Positions 8,645-16,497 of a stretch of DNA of 64,000 bases are shown piece after piece. Source of the stretch: Streptomyces liliiviolaceus (GTDB taxonomy: Bacteria; Actinomycetota; Actinomycetes; Streptomycetales; Streptomycetaceae). The notes under the pieces are model-generated. The model made no database searches. It had not been told where the DNA came from and saw nothing but the letters and a program-made list of their open reading frames with translations. Position 1 is the first letter of the stretch. Each line of letters opens with the position of its first letter. The DNA is taken from contig NZ_JAGPYQ010000001.1 in assembly GCF_018070025.1 (NCBI RefSeq), positions 3,348,001 to 3,412,000 of the forward strand, written 5' to 3'. The translations under genes were made by a program, and so were the position numbers.

Positions 8645-9835
8645 TCAAGCCATGTGAGCGGTGGGCGGCACGGCCTCGTAGGCCCGTCCGTCGCGGAGGA
8701 GGGCCCATAGGACGTTGACGCGTCGGCGGGCCAGGGCCAGGACTGCCTGGATGTGGTGTTTTCCCTCGGCTCGCTTGCGTTCGTAAAACCGGCGGGACTC
8801 GTCGCAGTGGCGGATGCTGAACAACGCGGAGATGTAGAAGACGCGTTGGAGTCTGCGGTTGTATCGCCGTGGCCGGCGGAGGTTGCCACTGATCTTGCCG
8901 GAGTCGCGCGGAACGGGTGCGACGCCACCGAAGCCTGCAAGGCGGTCGGCAGTACCGAAGAAGGCCATGTCGCCTCCGGTGGCGGCCAGGAACTCGGCGC
9001 CGAGGATGACACCCAGGCCCAGCATGCTGGTGATCGCTTCGAAGTCCTGATGCTGGCGAAACCGGGCCTCGATCGCCTTGTCGAGCTCGGCGACTTGCTG
9101 GTTGAGGGCCGTCACCTCCCTCGCCAGTGTGTGCACCATGTGGGCGGTCAGCTTCTCCCCGGGCAGGCTGGTGTGCTGGCGCTCGGCGGCGTGGACGGCG
9201 GTCTCGGCGAGCCGGTCGGCGCGAATGACCTTTCGGTTACGCAGCCAGGTCTCCAGCCGTTTCACGCCGATTCGGCGGATGGCGGCCGGGGTCTGGTATC
9301 CGGTCAGCAGCATGAGCGGGCCGGCGTTGGTCAGGTCCAGTGCCCGTTCCAGGCCGAGGAAGATGCCGGTGAGTTGGGCGCGGAGCCGGTTGACGCTGCG
9401 GGTGCGGTCGGCGACCAGGTCCGTGCGCCGGCCGGTGAGGATCTTGAGGTCGGTGACGGTAGCGTCGCTGGTGCGTAAGGGGTGCAGGTCCCGTCGGATG
9501 CGCACTTGGTCGGCGATGACAGCAGCGTCCTTGGCATCGGTTTTGCCCTCGCCGCGGTAGCTCTCGGAGGCGCGATGGATGGCCCGGCCGGAGATGTAGT
9601 GCACAGGCTGGTCGTGGTCGAGGAGGATCGTGATGGCCAGGGCGGCACCGCCGTCGGCCAGGTCGATGCCCCAAATCGCATCGTCGCCCAAGGCAAGGAC
9701 GGCGGTGAGCAGTTCGAGCAGTTCGGGTTCGTCGTTGGCGATGCGTCGCGATAGAAGTCGGCGGCCGCTCTCGTCGATCGCGACGCAGTGATGATGGGTT
9801 TTACCTGCGTCGATGCCGGCCCATATCGTGGCCAT
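8645..9835 (-). CDS. IS110-family transposase (DEDD recombinase)
   Basis: The protein has 396 residues and an intact frame. The N-terminal RuvC-like DEDD domain shows WAGIDAGKTHHHCVAID (Asp9) and GEGKTDAKDAAVIADQVR. The C-terminal Transposase_20 domain, with a helix-hairpin-helix and the conserved Ser region, shows ITSMLGLGVILGAEFLAATG, DRLAGFGGVAPVPRDSGK and the RFYERKRAEGK tail. Length and domain order match the IS110 group. Members cut and join DNA guided by a bridge RNA encoded in the element's non-coding end. Terminal inverted repeats are not expected, so exact element ends cannot be read. The gene is probably functional. Confidence 0.92.
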   Translation of the reverse strand: MATIWAGIDAGKTHHHCVAIDESGRRLLSRRIANDEPELLELLTAVLALGDDAIWGIDLADGGAALAITILLDHDQPVHYISGRAIHRASESYRGEGKTDAKDAAVIADQVRIRRDLHPLRTSDATVTDLKILTGRRTDLVADRTRSVNRLRAQLTGIFLGLERALDLTNAGPLMLLTGYQTPAAIRRIGVKRLETWLRNRKVIRADRLAETAVHAAERQHTSLPGEKLTAHMVHTLAREVTALNQQVAELDKAIEARFRQHQDFEAITSMLGLGVILGAEFLAATGGDMAFFGTADRLAGFGGVAPVPRDSGKISGNLRRPRRYNRRLQRVFYISALFSIRHCDESRRFYERKRAEGKHHIQAVLALARRRVNVLWALLRDGRAYEAVPPTAHMA

Positions 9836-10130
9836 TTGGTGCCTCCGTGCGATGTGCTGCTGGTACCTGCCACGGACGACCTCGCTGTCGATTCCCTACT
9901 CAGCGATCATTCGCAATTCCTAATTGGCAGCCGAGTCGTCGTGGGGCGCCGGGCGGCCAATCAGTGGAAGCCACAAGCGGCAGAGCTTTTTGAACCACAC
10001 CCGGCACCCCTGGGCGGGTCAACCATACGAAGGGCTCACCACATCCCACAGGACAACGTAGGGAGCTTCTTCAGCCGCTTCTCCTGAGAGTGACGGACAG
10101 TCAGGTGTTGACGATGCCGGTGATGGCGAG
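9836..10130 (-). other. Non-coding 5' flank of the IS110 transposase, possible bridge-RNA region
   Basis: About 200-300 bases upstream of the transposase hold no gene. In IS110-group elements (as opposed to IS1111) the bridge RNA is encoded upstream of the transposase. Location and length fit; I have not folded the sequence or identified its loops. Confidence 0.3.
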
Positions 10131-10132
10131 TC

Positions 10133-10315
10133 GTGCACTGGGTGATGCACCGCAACCGCATGACGTGGAAGGCCATCCGGCGATGGCTCCACACTCCGCA
10201 AGGATGGGGAGCGATCCGCATGGAAGAGATCGAACTGTTCAACCTCGCCACGGTGCCGGTCACCCGCTACCGCTACCGAGGCAACAGCATCCCAACACCC
10301 TGGCCGGATCCCTGA
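10133..10315 (+). pseudogene. C-terminal end of an outer group II intron maturase
   Basis: The frame encodes RMTWKAIRRWLHTPQGWG, MEEIELFNLATVPVTRYRYR and GNSIPTPWPDP then stop. This is the characteristic C-terminal end of bacterial group II intron-encoded proteins (the RYRYRG.xIPxPW motif). All upstream reverse-transcriptase domains are missing. A domain V follows 33 bp later (10348-10379), so this belongs to an intron that lost its 5' part, possibly when the IS110 element or a deletion entered. Confidence 0.75.
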
Positions 10316-10347
10316 TCGAACCGATCTGGACGGCATGATCTCGTGGA

Positions 10348-10379
10348 GAGCCCGGTGCGGTGAAAATCGCACGCCGGGT
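10348..10379 (+). ncRNA. Domain V of the outer group II intron, interrupted at its 3' strand
   Basis: AGCCCGG (catalytic AGC), TGCGGTGAAAATCGCAC (with the GAAA tetraloop) and GCCGGGT form the domain V hairpin. The 3' strand is cut at 10379/10380 by the 5' end of a second intron; its continuation TCGG is found at 12809, after the second intron ends. Confidence 0.75.
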
Positions 10380-10914
10380 GTGCGCCGTGAGGCGCTTCGC
10401 TGTATCCCCGACGCAGTCGGGAGGAACTCGGAGGGAGGTTCTTGGGTCGCCTGACTTACCCGGACGCGAAAGCGCGAGGGGACAAGAGCATGTCAGGGAA
10501 GCGGTGGCCGTCCGGAGGTGTCCGGGGGGCGGGGTGCCGCGAGACCCGCGCGATATGGCCAAGGCTGGATTGCTTGAAGCCCAATCTCCAGTGGTGAGAG
10601 TGCGCACCCGTCGGAACGACACCTGTAACCGATGCCGCGTCATGCCGGGCCTTGAACCTGTGGGGCCGGGCAACCTCCGTGACGTGGGGCGTCGCCCAGC
10701 GAGGGCGGTCAAGGAGATGAGTGGGCGGCCTACGTCGTGCTCGATACGTACAGCGAAGACGTACCACGGGATCGCCTACGGGGCGCGAGCCCTATGGCGA
10801 CGGAGTGCCCGTAGTAGTCGCAGGAGTCACGACCTGCCGAGAGGTCCGGGAGAGCCGGAACAAGGGCGAAGGGGCACAGGTGATCGAGAAGTTCAGCGAA
10901 GGGAGGCATGCGTA

Positions 10915-12705
10915 ATGCAGACCGCCGAAACGGTGCTGGACATCATCCGCAAGCGCGGAGAGAGGGGACTGCCGATCGAGAGGCTGTATCGGCAACTGTT
11001 CAACCCACAGCTGTACTTGATGGCCTACGGACGGATCTACGCCAACACGGGTGCGATGACGCCCGGGGTCACCAAGGAAACCGCGGACGGCATGTCACTG
11101 GAGAAGATCGGCAGCATCATCGACGCCTTGCGCGCCGAGCGCTACCGATGGTCTCCGGCCCGGCGGGTCTACATCGAGAAGAAAGGATCAACGAAGAAGC
11201 GCCCGTTAGGTCTGCCGCCCTGGTCGGACAAGCTGGTCGCCGAGGTGGTCCGCCTGCTGCTTGAGGCGTACTACGACGTCCAGTTCTCCGACCGGTCCCA
11301 CGGTTTCCGTCCCCAACGAGGCTGCCACACCGCGCTCAGCGAGGTCGTGGAGGTCTGGAAGGGAACGCACTGGTTCATCGAAGGGGACATCTCCGACTGC
11401 TTCGGCAGCCTCGATCACGACGTGATGCTGTCGATCCTGGCGGAGAAGATCCACGATGGCCGGTTCCTGCGGCTGATCAGCCACATGCTCAAGGCCGGAT
11501 ACCTGGAGGACTGGCGATGGAACGCCACGCTCAGCGGTGCGCCGCAGGGCGGGGTGGCCTCCCCGATCCTCTCGAACATCTACCTTGACCGGCTTGACCA
11601 GTTCATCGAACAGTCTCTCCTGCCCGAGTACAACCACGGCCGGCGCCGGCGCCCCAACCGGGAGTACCAGGTCGTCGAGTACGCGATCCAGCGGGCCAAG
11701 CGGCACGGTGACCGGGACGCGGTCCGGGAGCTTCGACTCCGCCGCCGCACCCTGCCGAGCCAGGACCCCAACGATCCGGACTACCGGCGATTACGTTACG
11801 TCCGTTATGCCGACGACTGGCTGCTGGGATTTGCCGGTCCCAAGCGCGAGGCCGAGGAGATCAAGTCGAGGATACGGATGTTCCTGCGCGACGAGCTCAA
11901 GCTGGAACTGTCCGAGTCCAAGACGCTGATCACCCATGCCGCCAGCCAGGCGGCGCACTTCCTCGGCTACGAGATCCGAGTCCAGCACGCCGACACCAAG
12001 ATCACGCGGCATCGCCGGGCGGTCAACGGTGCCATCGGACTCTTCGTGCCCCGACAGGTGATCAGGCAGAAATGTGCGCGCTACATGAGCAAGGGGAAGC
12101 CCGCCCAACGAGGCCCGCTGCTTCACGATGAAGACTTCACGATCGTCGCGAAGTATCAGGCTGAGTTCTGGGGGCTGGTCCAGTACTACCTCCTCGCCCA
12201 GGATGTGTTCCGCCTGGGCCGTCTCCAGTGGGTCATGGAGACATCGATGCTGAAGACTCTGGCCGGGAAACACCGGTCGACGGTCACGAAGATGTCCCGG
12301 AAACACAAGAGCACCATCGAGACACCTGACGGACCACGCCGCTGCATCCAGGTCACCGTCCCCCGCGACGAGGGGAAGAAGCCGTTGGTCGCCCGCTTCG
12401 GCGGGATCTCGCTCAAGCGGCAGCGCACGGCAGTACTCACCGACCTCCGGCCGGTCATGGCCAGCATGAAGCGCAACGAGCTGATCCACAGGCTCCTCGC
12501 CGAGTGCTGCGAGATCTGCGAGACACGGACGAACCTTGAGGTCCACCACGTCCGCAAGCTCGCTGATCTCAACCGGCCCGGACGCCGGGAAAGGCCCGCG
12601 TGGGTCCATCTGATGGCGATGCGACGGCGCAAGACCCTCGTGATCTGCCGCCGCTGTCACGAAGACATCCACGCGGGACGTCCCACCGCACCACTCCGGA
12701 AATGA
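10915..12705 (+). CDS. ltrA: Group II intron-encoded reverse transcriptase/maturase with HNH endonuclease
   Basis: The protein has 596 residues. ATG 10915 follows GGGAGG (10901-10906) by 8 nt; the frame is open farther upstream but that is intron RNA. The reverse transcriptase has KKRPLGLPPWSDK (RT1/2), SHGFRPQRGCHTAL, WFIEGDISDCF (first Asp), APQGGVASPILSNIYLD and RYADDWLLG (YADD at 298-301). The maturase X domain follows. The C-terminal HNH zinc-finger endonuclease (from residue 532) has CEIC, EVHHVRKLADL and CRRCHEDIH. It promotes splicing of its host intron, nicks target DNA and copies the intron. The domain set is complete, so the intron is probably mobile. The symbol is used by analogy with lactococcal LtrA. 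Confidence 0.9.
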   Translation: MQTAETVLDIIRKRGERGLPIERLYRQLFNPQLYLMAYGRIYANTGAMTPGVTKETADGMSLEKIGSIIDALRAERYRWSPARRVYIEKKGSTKKRPLGLPPWSDKLVAEVVRLLLEAYYDVQFSDRSHGFRPQRGCHTALSEVVEVWKGTHWFIEGDISDCFGSLDHDVMLSILAEKIHDGRFLRLISHMLKAGYLEDWRWNATLSGAPQGGVASPILSNIYLDRLDQFIEQSLLPEYNHGRRRRPNREYQVVEYAIQRAKRHGDRDAVRELRLRRRTLPSQDPNDPDYRRLRYVRYADDWLLGFAGPKREAEEIKSRIRMFLRDELKLELSESKTLITHAASQAAHFLGYEIRVQHADTKITRHRRAVNGAIGLFVPRQVIRQKCARYMSKGKPAQRGPLLHDEDFTIVAKYQAEFWGLVQYYLLAQDVFRLGRLQWVMETSMLKTLAGKHRSTVTKMSRKHKSTIETPDGPRRCIQVTVPRDEGKKPLVARFGGISLKRQRTAVLTDLRPVMASMKRNELIHRLLAECCEICETRTNLEVHHVRKLADLNRPGRRERPAWVHLMAMRRRKTLVICRRCHEDIHAGRPTAPLRK

Positions 12706-12713
12706 TCGCTGGA

Positions 12714-12748
12714 GAGCCGGATGCCTGGAAATCGGGCCCGTCCGGTTC
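12714..12748 (+). ncRNA. Domain V of the inner group II intron
   Basis: AGCCGGATGCC, the GGAAAT loop region and GGGCCCGTCCGGTT form the conserved hairpin with catalytic AGC at 12715-12717. It lies 9 bp after the maturase stop codon. Confidence 0.85.
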
Positions 12749-12808
12749 GGGAAGGGGCCGTCGGAAAAGGACCCGAGCCGCGGGCACCTCGTCGGCGGCC
12801 TACTTCAC

Positions 12809-12873
12809 TCGGCGGGCGGGTCCGGGAAACGGCCCTGGAGTGATCCAGGAACCGCGCCCGGGCCCGACCCGAC
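12809..12873 (+). other. 3' end of the outer group II intron (end of domain V, domain VI)
   Basis: Joined to 10379, this segment completes domain V (GCCGGGT plus TCGG). It continues into a domain VI-like stem and the ending CGGGCCCGACCCGAC, which I recall as common to Streptomyces group II introns. The host frame resumes right afterwards at 12874. Confidence 0.65.
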
Positions 12874-13689
12874 AACCTCGCCGAGGCCGTCCGCAAGGAA
12901 GTCGCAGTGCACAGCGCTTGCTGGGCGAAAGCGGGCCCGCCCCCGACCGAGGGGAGACAGGCCGCCACCACCCGTGAGCGCTGGCAGCAGATCCACGCCT
13001 TGCGTGAGCGCGGAGTCGGCCTGCTGGAGTGCGCACGGCGCTTGAATCTTGCCCTCAACACCGTCAAGCGCTACGACCGTGTCGCCGAACCCGAGCGCCA
13101 AGTACGTGCCCCCAAGCACCGGCCCACCCTGGTGGATCCCTACCGCGATCACCTGCGCCAGCGCCGACTGGAGAATCCGGCCGTCCCCGTCACACATCTC
13201 CTCCGGGAGATCAGGGAACTGGGCTACACCGGCAGCTCGAACCTCCTGGTCCGCTACATCAACCAGGGCCGCGTCGAGGCCGACCGGCCCGCACTGTCGC
13301 CCCGGCGCCTGGCCCGCTACCTCCTCACCCGCCCCGACCACATCAAGACTCACCAGCGAGAACGGATCGAGGCCGCCCGAGCCGCCTGCCACGAGATGAC
13401 CGCTCTGGCCGACCTCATCCACCGCTTCGCCGCGCTACTGGACCCCGCCGACGGCAATGCCACCCGACTGAGCACCTGGATCACTTCGGCCCAGGAGGAC
13501 GACCTGCCCCACCTGCATGCTTTCACTCGGGGCATCGAGAAGGACCGCGCCGCAGTCGACGCCGCCCTCACCCTGCCGTACCACAACGGCGGCACCGAAG
13601 GCGTCAACAACAAGACCAAGCTGATCAAGCGCTAGATGTACGGCCGCGCGAGCTTCCCTCTCCTCCGCCACCGCATCCTCCTGGGCTGA
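12874..13689 (+). pseudogene. ISL3-family transposase, 3' exon with a nonsense mutation
   Basis: Directly after the intron end the frame reads NLAEAVRKEVAVHSACW, ERWQQIHALRERGVGLLECA, RLSTWITSAQEDDLPHLHAF and YHNGGTEGVNNKTKLIKR. This is the C-terminal half of an ISL3-type DDE transposase, including the last catalytic Glu (GGTEG). The frame then meets TAG at 13633, where relatives have a Gln codon (CAG), and continues in frame as MYGRASFPLLRHRILLG to a natural stop at 13687-13689. The N-terminal half upstream of the introns is absent. The element is dead, through both truncation and a CAG-to-TAG change. Confidence 0.85.
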
Positions 13690-13741
13690 CGACACCCTCC
13701 GTCACCACCGACTACGGAACAGACCCGAACGTTTTACAGTC

Positions 13742-14095
13742 CCGACTCCACAGGGCAGGGTGATGGCTAACGGCCACCCGGGGTGACCCGCGGGACAGTG
13801 CCACAGAAAACAAACCGCCCGGCGCTCAGGCGCTGGGTAAGGGTGAAACGGTGGTGTAAGAGACCACCAGCGCCTGAGGTGACTTGGGCAGCTAGGTAAA
13901 CCCCACCCGGAGCAAGGTCAATGAGCGCCGTGAAAGGCGCTCTGCGAGGACGTTCGAGGGCTGCCCGCCCGAGTCCCCGGGTAGACCGCACGAGGCCGGC
14001 GGCAACGCCGGCCCTAGATAGATGGCCGTCTCCCCGGCCGCCGCGAGGCAACCGGGCGACAAAATCCGGCGTACAGCCCGACTCGTCTGCCGCCG
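13742..14095 (+). ncRNA. rnpB: RNase P RNA (bacterial class A) lacking its 5' end
   Basis: The sequence follows Streptomyces RNase P RNA over about 350 nt: CTCCACAG near 13745, GACAGTGCCACAGAAAACAA, GGTGAAACGGTGGTGTAAGA, AGGTAAACCCCAC, GGTAGACCGCACGAGGCCGG and GTACAGCCCGACTCGTCTGC at the 3' end. The first 60 or so nucleotides, with the 5' strands of P1-P3 and the conserved GAGGAA segment, are missing. Homology begins where ISL3 sequence ends. Without P1-P3 it should not be functional, so a complete rnpB must exist elsewhere in the genome. Confidence 0.8.
14066..14091. repeat. Putative attL: 26-bp direct repeat at the rnpB 3' end
   Basis: The 26 bp starting CCGGCGTACAGCC and ending CTCGTCTGCC recur without mismatch at 56921-56946 in the same orientation. 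Here they are part of an RNase P RNA; at 56921 only this piece of rnpB is present. A 3'-end RNA-gene fragment repeated at the far side of an accessory region is the usual trace of site-specific integration. Confidence 0.6.
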
Positions 14096-14104
14096 TGCGT
14101 TTCT

Positions 14105-14139
14105 GACAAGCGAAAGCCCTGGGCAGGGGCCTTCTTGTC
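14105..14139 (+). terminator. Hairpin after the rnpB fragment
   Basis: GACAAG (14105-14110) and CTTGTC (14134-14139) enclose further pairing between AAGCCC and GGGGCCTT. A plausible terminator, though without a T run. Confidence 0.4.
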
Positions 14140-14455
14140 CGAGTGGCGGCTTCGGTGGAACCCAATCTGTACCGGCACAAGCCGGACCTCCCGGTTGCCA
14201 AGGTAGCCACCGACGCAGCCACTGTGGGTGCTGGTCCTGATCGTTGGGCTGCGTTGATTCTCTGTGAACTACAGCCCGCCTACCCGAACGCAAGACATCC
14301 CCCTCCGAAAAAGGCTTGTGGAGGATGTCAATAGTCAGTCGGTGTACAGAGGTCCGCTTCCTCGGCCACCTTTTGGCCCGGTGGGCTGTCAAGGCCTGTG
14401 GATCGACGGCCAAGTGAGGGGTCCGAGTTTGGGATCGTTGTGACCGCGCAGGAGC
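14140..14455. other. No gene seen
   Basis: Only short frames. This is the first stretch inside the putative integrated element, next to attL; no integrase or excisionase gene lies here. Confidence 0.35.
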
Positions 14456-14456
14456 T

Positions 14457-15257
14457 TCAAACGAGGCTCTCGATGAAGTCCGAGAGCGCGGTGCGTAGGA
14501 TCTCGGGCTGTTCGAGGTGCAGGTCGTGCCCAGTGCCGGGGATGCTCATGGCCGTGGTGACGGGTCGTTGCCGGAGCATCTCGTCAGCTTCCTGCGCGGG
14601 GATGAAACTGGATTGGGCCAGGACGATCAGGGTGGGGCACGTGACCTGCTCCCACTCGTGCTGAAAGGAACGCTGGGCGTTCTCCGCCAGCGATCGGACC
14701 ATCACGTCCTGGTCGAAACGAGGCCACCATCCGCCCTCGCGTTCCTCCAGCCCGGCCGCCCAGCCTGCGCCGACCCGTCCACCGCCAAGGAACGCGGCTG
14801 CCGCTTCGCGTGAGGGAAACGGCGTCGGCCATGAGTCGAGCCATTTGCCGACGTCTGCGGGGCCACTCGGGTGCGAACGGCCGGGGCTGGCTTCGACGAG
14901 TACGAGTGCGCGGACGAGCCCGGGGTGCGCGGCTGCGGCGAGCATGGCCGTATGCCCGCCCAGCGACTGACCGACGAGAACGGGCCGCGGCAGCGCCAGC
15001 TGATCCACAACAGCGATGACGTCGGCGACGTAGGCGGCGCGGGAAACGTCCCGCGGACGGCGCTCGCTGGCGCCATGCCCGCGCTGGTCGAACGCCACGA
15101 CCCGATATCTGGGGTGCAAGTCCTGTGCCAGTACATCCCATTCACCTGCGTGACCGGCCAGGCCATGCAGTAACACGATGGGCTGTCCAGGCCCGTCCCA
15201 GTCCCGGCAGGCAAGCCAGATATCGTCCCGCACCACCACGCGTTCAGACCATGCCAT
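14457..15257 (-). CDS. Alpha/beta hydrolase
   Basis: The protein has 266 residues. ATG 15257 is preferred to ATG 15269 because GGAGG lies between them, 5 nt before the second ATG. The fold is shown by IVLLHGLAGHAGEWD (oxyanion HG), DQRGHGASERRP, the nucleophile elbow GQSLGGH and the C-terminal GTGHDLHLEQPE with the catalytic His. The usual acid-bearing segment after strand 6 reads VLAQSSFIPAQE and lacks the common GxxD, so the acid residue is unclear. No signal peptide, so it is cytoplasmic. Substrate cannot be predicted; epoxide hydrolase, esterase or lactonase relatives are all possible. It stands alone. Confidence 0.85.
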   Translation of the reverse strand: MAWSERVVVRDDIWLACRDWDGPGQPIVLLHGLAGHAGEWDVLAQDLHPRYRVVAFDQRGHGASERRPRDVSRAAYVADVIAVVDQLALPRPVLVGQSLGGHTAMLAAAAHPGLVRALVLVEASPGRSHPSGPADVGKWLDSWPTPFPSREAAAAFLGGGRVGAGWAAGLEEREGGWWPRFDQDVMVRSLAENAQRSFQHEWEQVTCPTLIVLAQSSFIPAQEADEMLRQRPVTTAMSIPGTGHDLHLEQPEILRTALSDFIESLV

Positions 15258-15453
15258 GTCGGCCTCCATGGAATCGACTGGCCTTGATCATGCCGCAACT
15301 GCCCTGAGCCAATCGACGGCTCGGCCGCGTTCGAAGCAGACTCCTGTCCGAACGAGAGAGACCAGATGGGGCGTGTTCATGGCTCGCCAGCGGGCTCTAG
15401 GACCTGTCCGATGGGTCAGGTAACCCGCCTGTCGGCTGGTCGTTCTGTCCGGT

Positions 15454-15639
15454 GTGGGGCGGGGAGATCTTTCTGATGGTGAGTGGGGTCGACTCGAACC
15501 CACTCTGCCCAAGAGCGTGGGGCGAGGCGGACGTTGGCAGTGTCATCGGCGCGTGACCAACGGGGTTCTGTTCCGACAGCGCACCGGTCTGCCGTGGCGA
15601 CACCGGGAAACTCCAAGATCCCCGACAGAGTCAGGCTAA
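15454..15639 (+). pseudogene. IS5-family transposase, N-terminal remnant
   Basis: GRGDLSDGEWGRLEPTLPKS, then RVTNGVLFRQRTGLPWRH, is the N-terminal region of IS5-type transposases (DUF4096-like start). The frame decays after about 60 residues and all catalytic residues are missing. Confidence 0.75.
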
Positions 15640-15827
15640 GGACTGGCCCGGGTGCGTGCCGCAGTCCTCGCCGCTACACGACACGGGAGTCTCATAAGGC
15701 TTTGGTCTGCTCTCTGTGCCATCCACGGCGCACGTTCACGCAGTCGTGGCGGTGGTGTTTGGAGACCAAGACAGTTGGAGTGTCAGGGCTGCGATAACGT
15801 GCCGGTCTGTACCGAGAGGGAGATTTC

Positions 15828-16433
15828 ATGTCTCATGCGGATGCTGTCAGGTCGTCGTGGGCCCGGATTGTCCGGTGGCTTGACGAGAATGCCCCTATTA
15901 GTGCGCAGGCGCTCAATCCCCCGGCCACTGAGGCCGATATCCGAGAACTGCGCGATTCCCTGGGATGCCAGGTCCCTGAGGTGTTGGAAATGTGGCTACG
16001 GTGCAACAACGGCAGCACCGCGAAGGACTCCAGAATTTCGATTCCGGGAGGAGTTCGGCTCACTCCTCATCTTGATTCCAAGGTATTCCCCGGTGGTGAG
16101 GTGTTTCTCGACTGCCGGAGCATCGTCGACCGGTATCAGAACAACCTCCGCGTCGCCGAGGACATCGGCGATGAGGATTGGTGGGAGCCATCATGGATTC
16201 CGGTCCTGGCCGAGGCGGACGCCCACTACGGGCTGATCTTGGACGCGGGGCAGAGGGACGGGAGCGTCCCGGTGCTGGCCTACCGCGAGACCGACTACCC
16301 GAAGAAGTACGCCTCGTCGCTGGAAGACCTGCTAGCCGGCATGGCTGACATGCTGGAACACGGCCGTGGAGACGGTGTGCTCACGCGTGGGTGCCGGGCG
16401 TCTGTCCAGAATGGGCGGGTGGTTTGGGACTGA
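15828..16433 (+). CDS. SMI1/KNR4 (SUKH) family protein, possible immunity protein
   Basis: The protein has 201 residues; ATG 15828 follows GAGGGAG. The SUKH-type pattern is clear: PPATEADIRELRDSLGCQVP, then EVLEMWLRCNNGS, later WIPVLAEADAHYGLILDAG and the YPKKYASSLEDLLAGMADML end. It has no signal peptide and should be cytoplasmic. SUKH proteins often neutralise secreted or contact-delivered nuclease toxins. Its 3' end faces the 3' end of the 16498-20922 gene, whose product has a nuclease-like C-terminus, with a shared terminator between them. A toxin-immunity relation is inferred from this adjacency only; the convergent orientation is unusual for such pairs. Confidence 0.8.
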   Translation: MSHADAVRSSWARIVRWLDENAPISAQALNPPATEADIRELRDSLGCQVPEVLEMWLRCNNGSTAKDSRISIPGGVRLTPHLDSKVFPGGEVFLDCRSIVDRYQNNLRVAEDIGDEDWWEPSWIPVLAEADAHYGLILDAGQRDGSVPVLAYRETDYPKKYASSLEDLLAGMADMLEHGRGDGVLTRGCRASVQNGRVVWD

Positions 16434-16441
16434 GTACCTAC

Positions 16442-16485
16442 ACGTCGGTGGGGCCGGGCGATGATCTGCCCGGCCCCACCGACGT
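16442..16485. terminator. Bidirectional terminator between convergent genes
   Basis: Perfect 18-bp inverted repeat: ACGTCGGTGGGGCCGGGC at 16442-16459 and its complement at 16468-16485, with an 8-nt loop. No T run, as is common in Streptomyces. Confidence 0.85.
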
Positions 16486-16497
16486 GCGCTATCCGCG

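Larger units (their letters stand above)
10380..12808 (+). mobile_element. Complete LtrB-like group II intron (inner intron of a nested pair)
   Basis: The element starts with GTGCGCC, the consensus 5' end, followed by a GGCGC partner for the first stem. It ends with CCTACTTCAC, the 3' end I recall for the Lactococcus Ll.LtrB intron. Domains I-III occupy 10380 to about 10860 and include GGAGTGCCCGTAGTAGTC, close to a conserved LtrB segment. The maturase gene lies in domain IV, domain V is at 12714-12748 and domain VI follows. Total length 2429 nt. All parts needed for splicing and retrohoming appear present. It is inserted in domain V of another group II intron. Confidence 0.8.

Noticed and set aside
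8274..8657. Plus-strand open frame between the secreted-protein gene and IS110
   Set aside because: No ribosome site, no recognisable motif, and it overlaps the transposase 3' end.
10360..10914. Upstream extension of the maturase frame by 185 codons
   Set aside because: This stretch is the structural RNA of the intron (domains I-III); a good ribosome site stands before ATG 10915.
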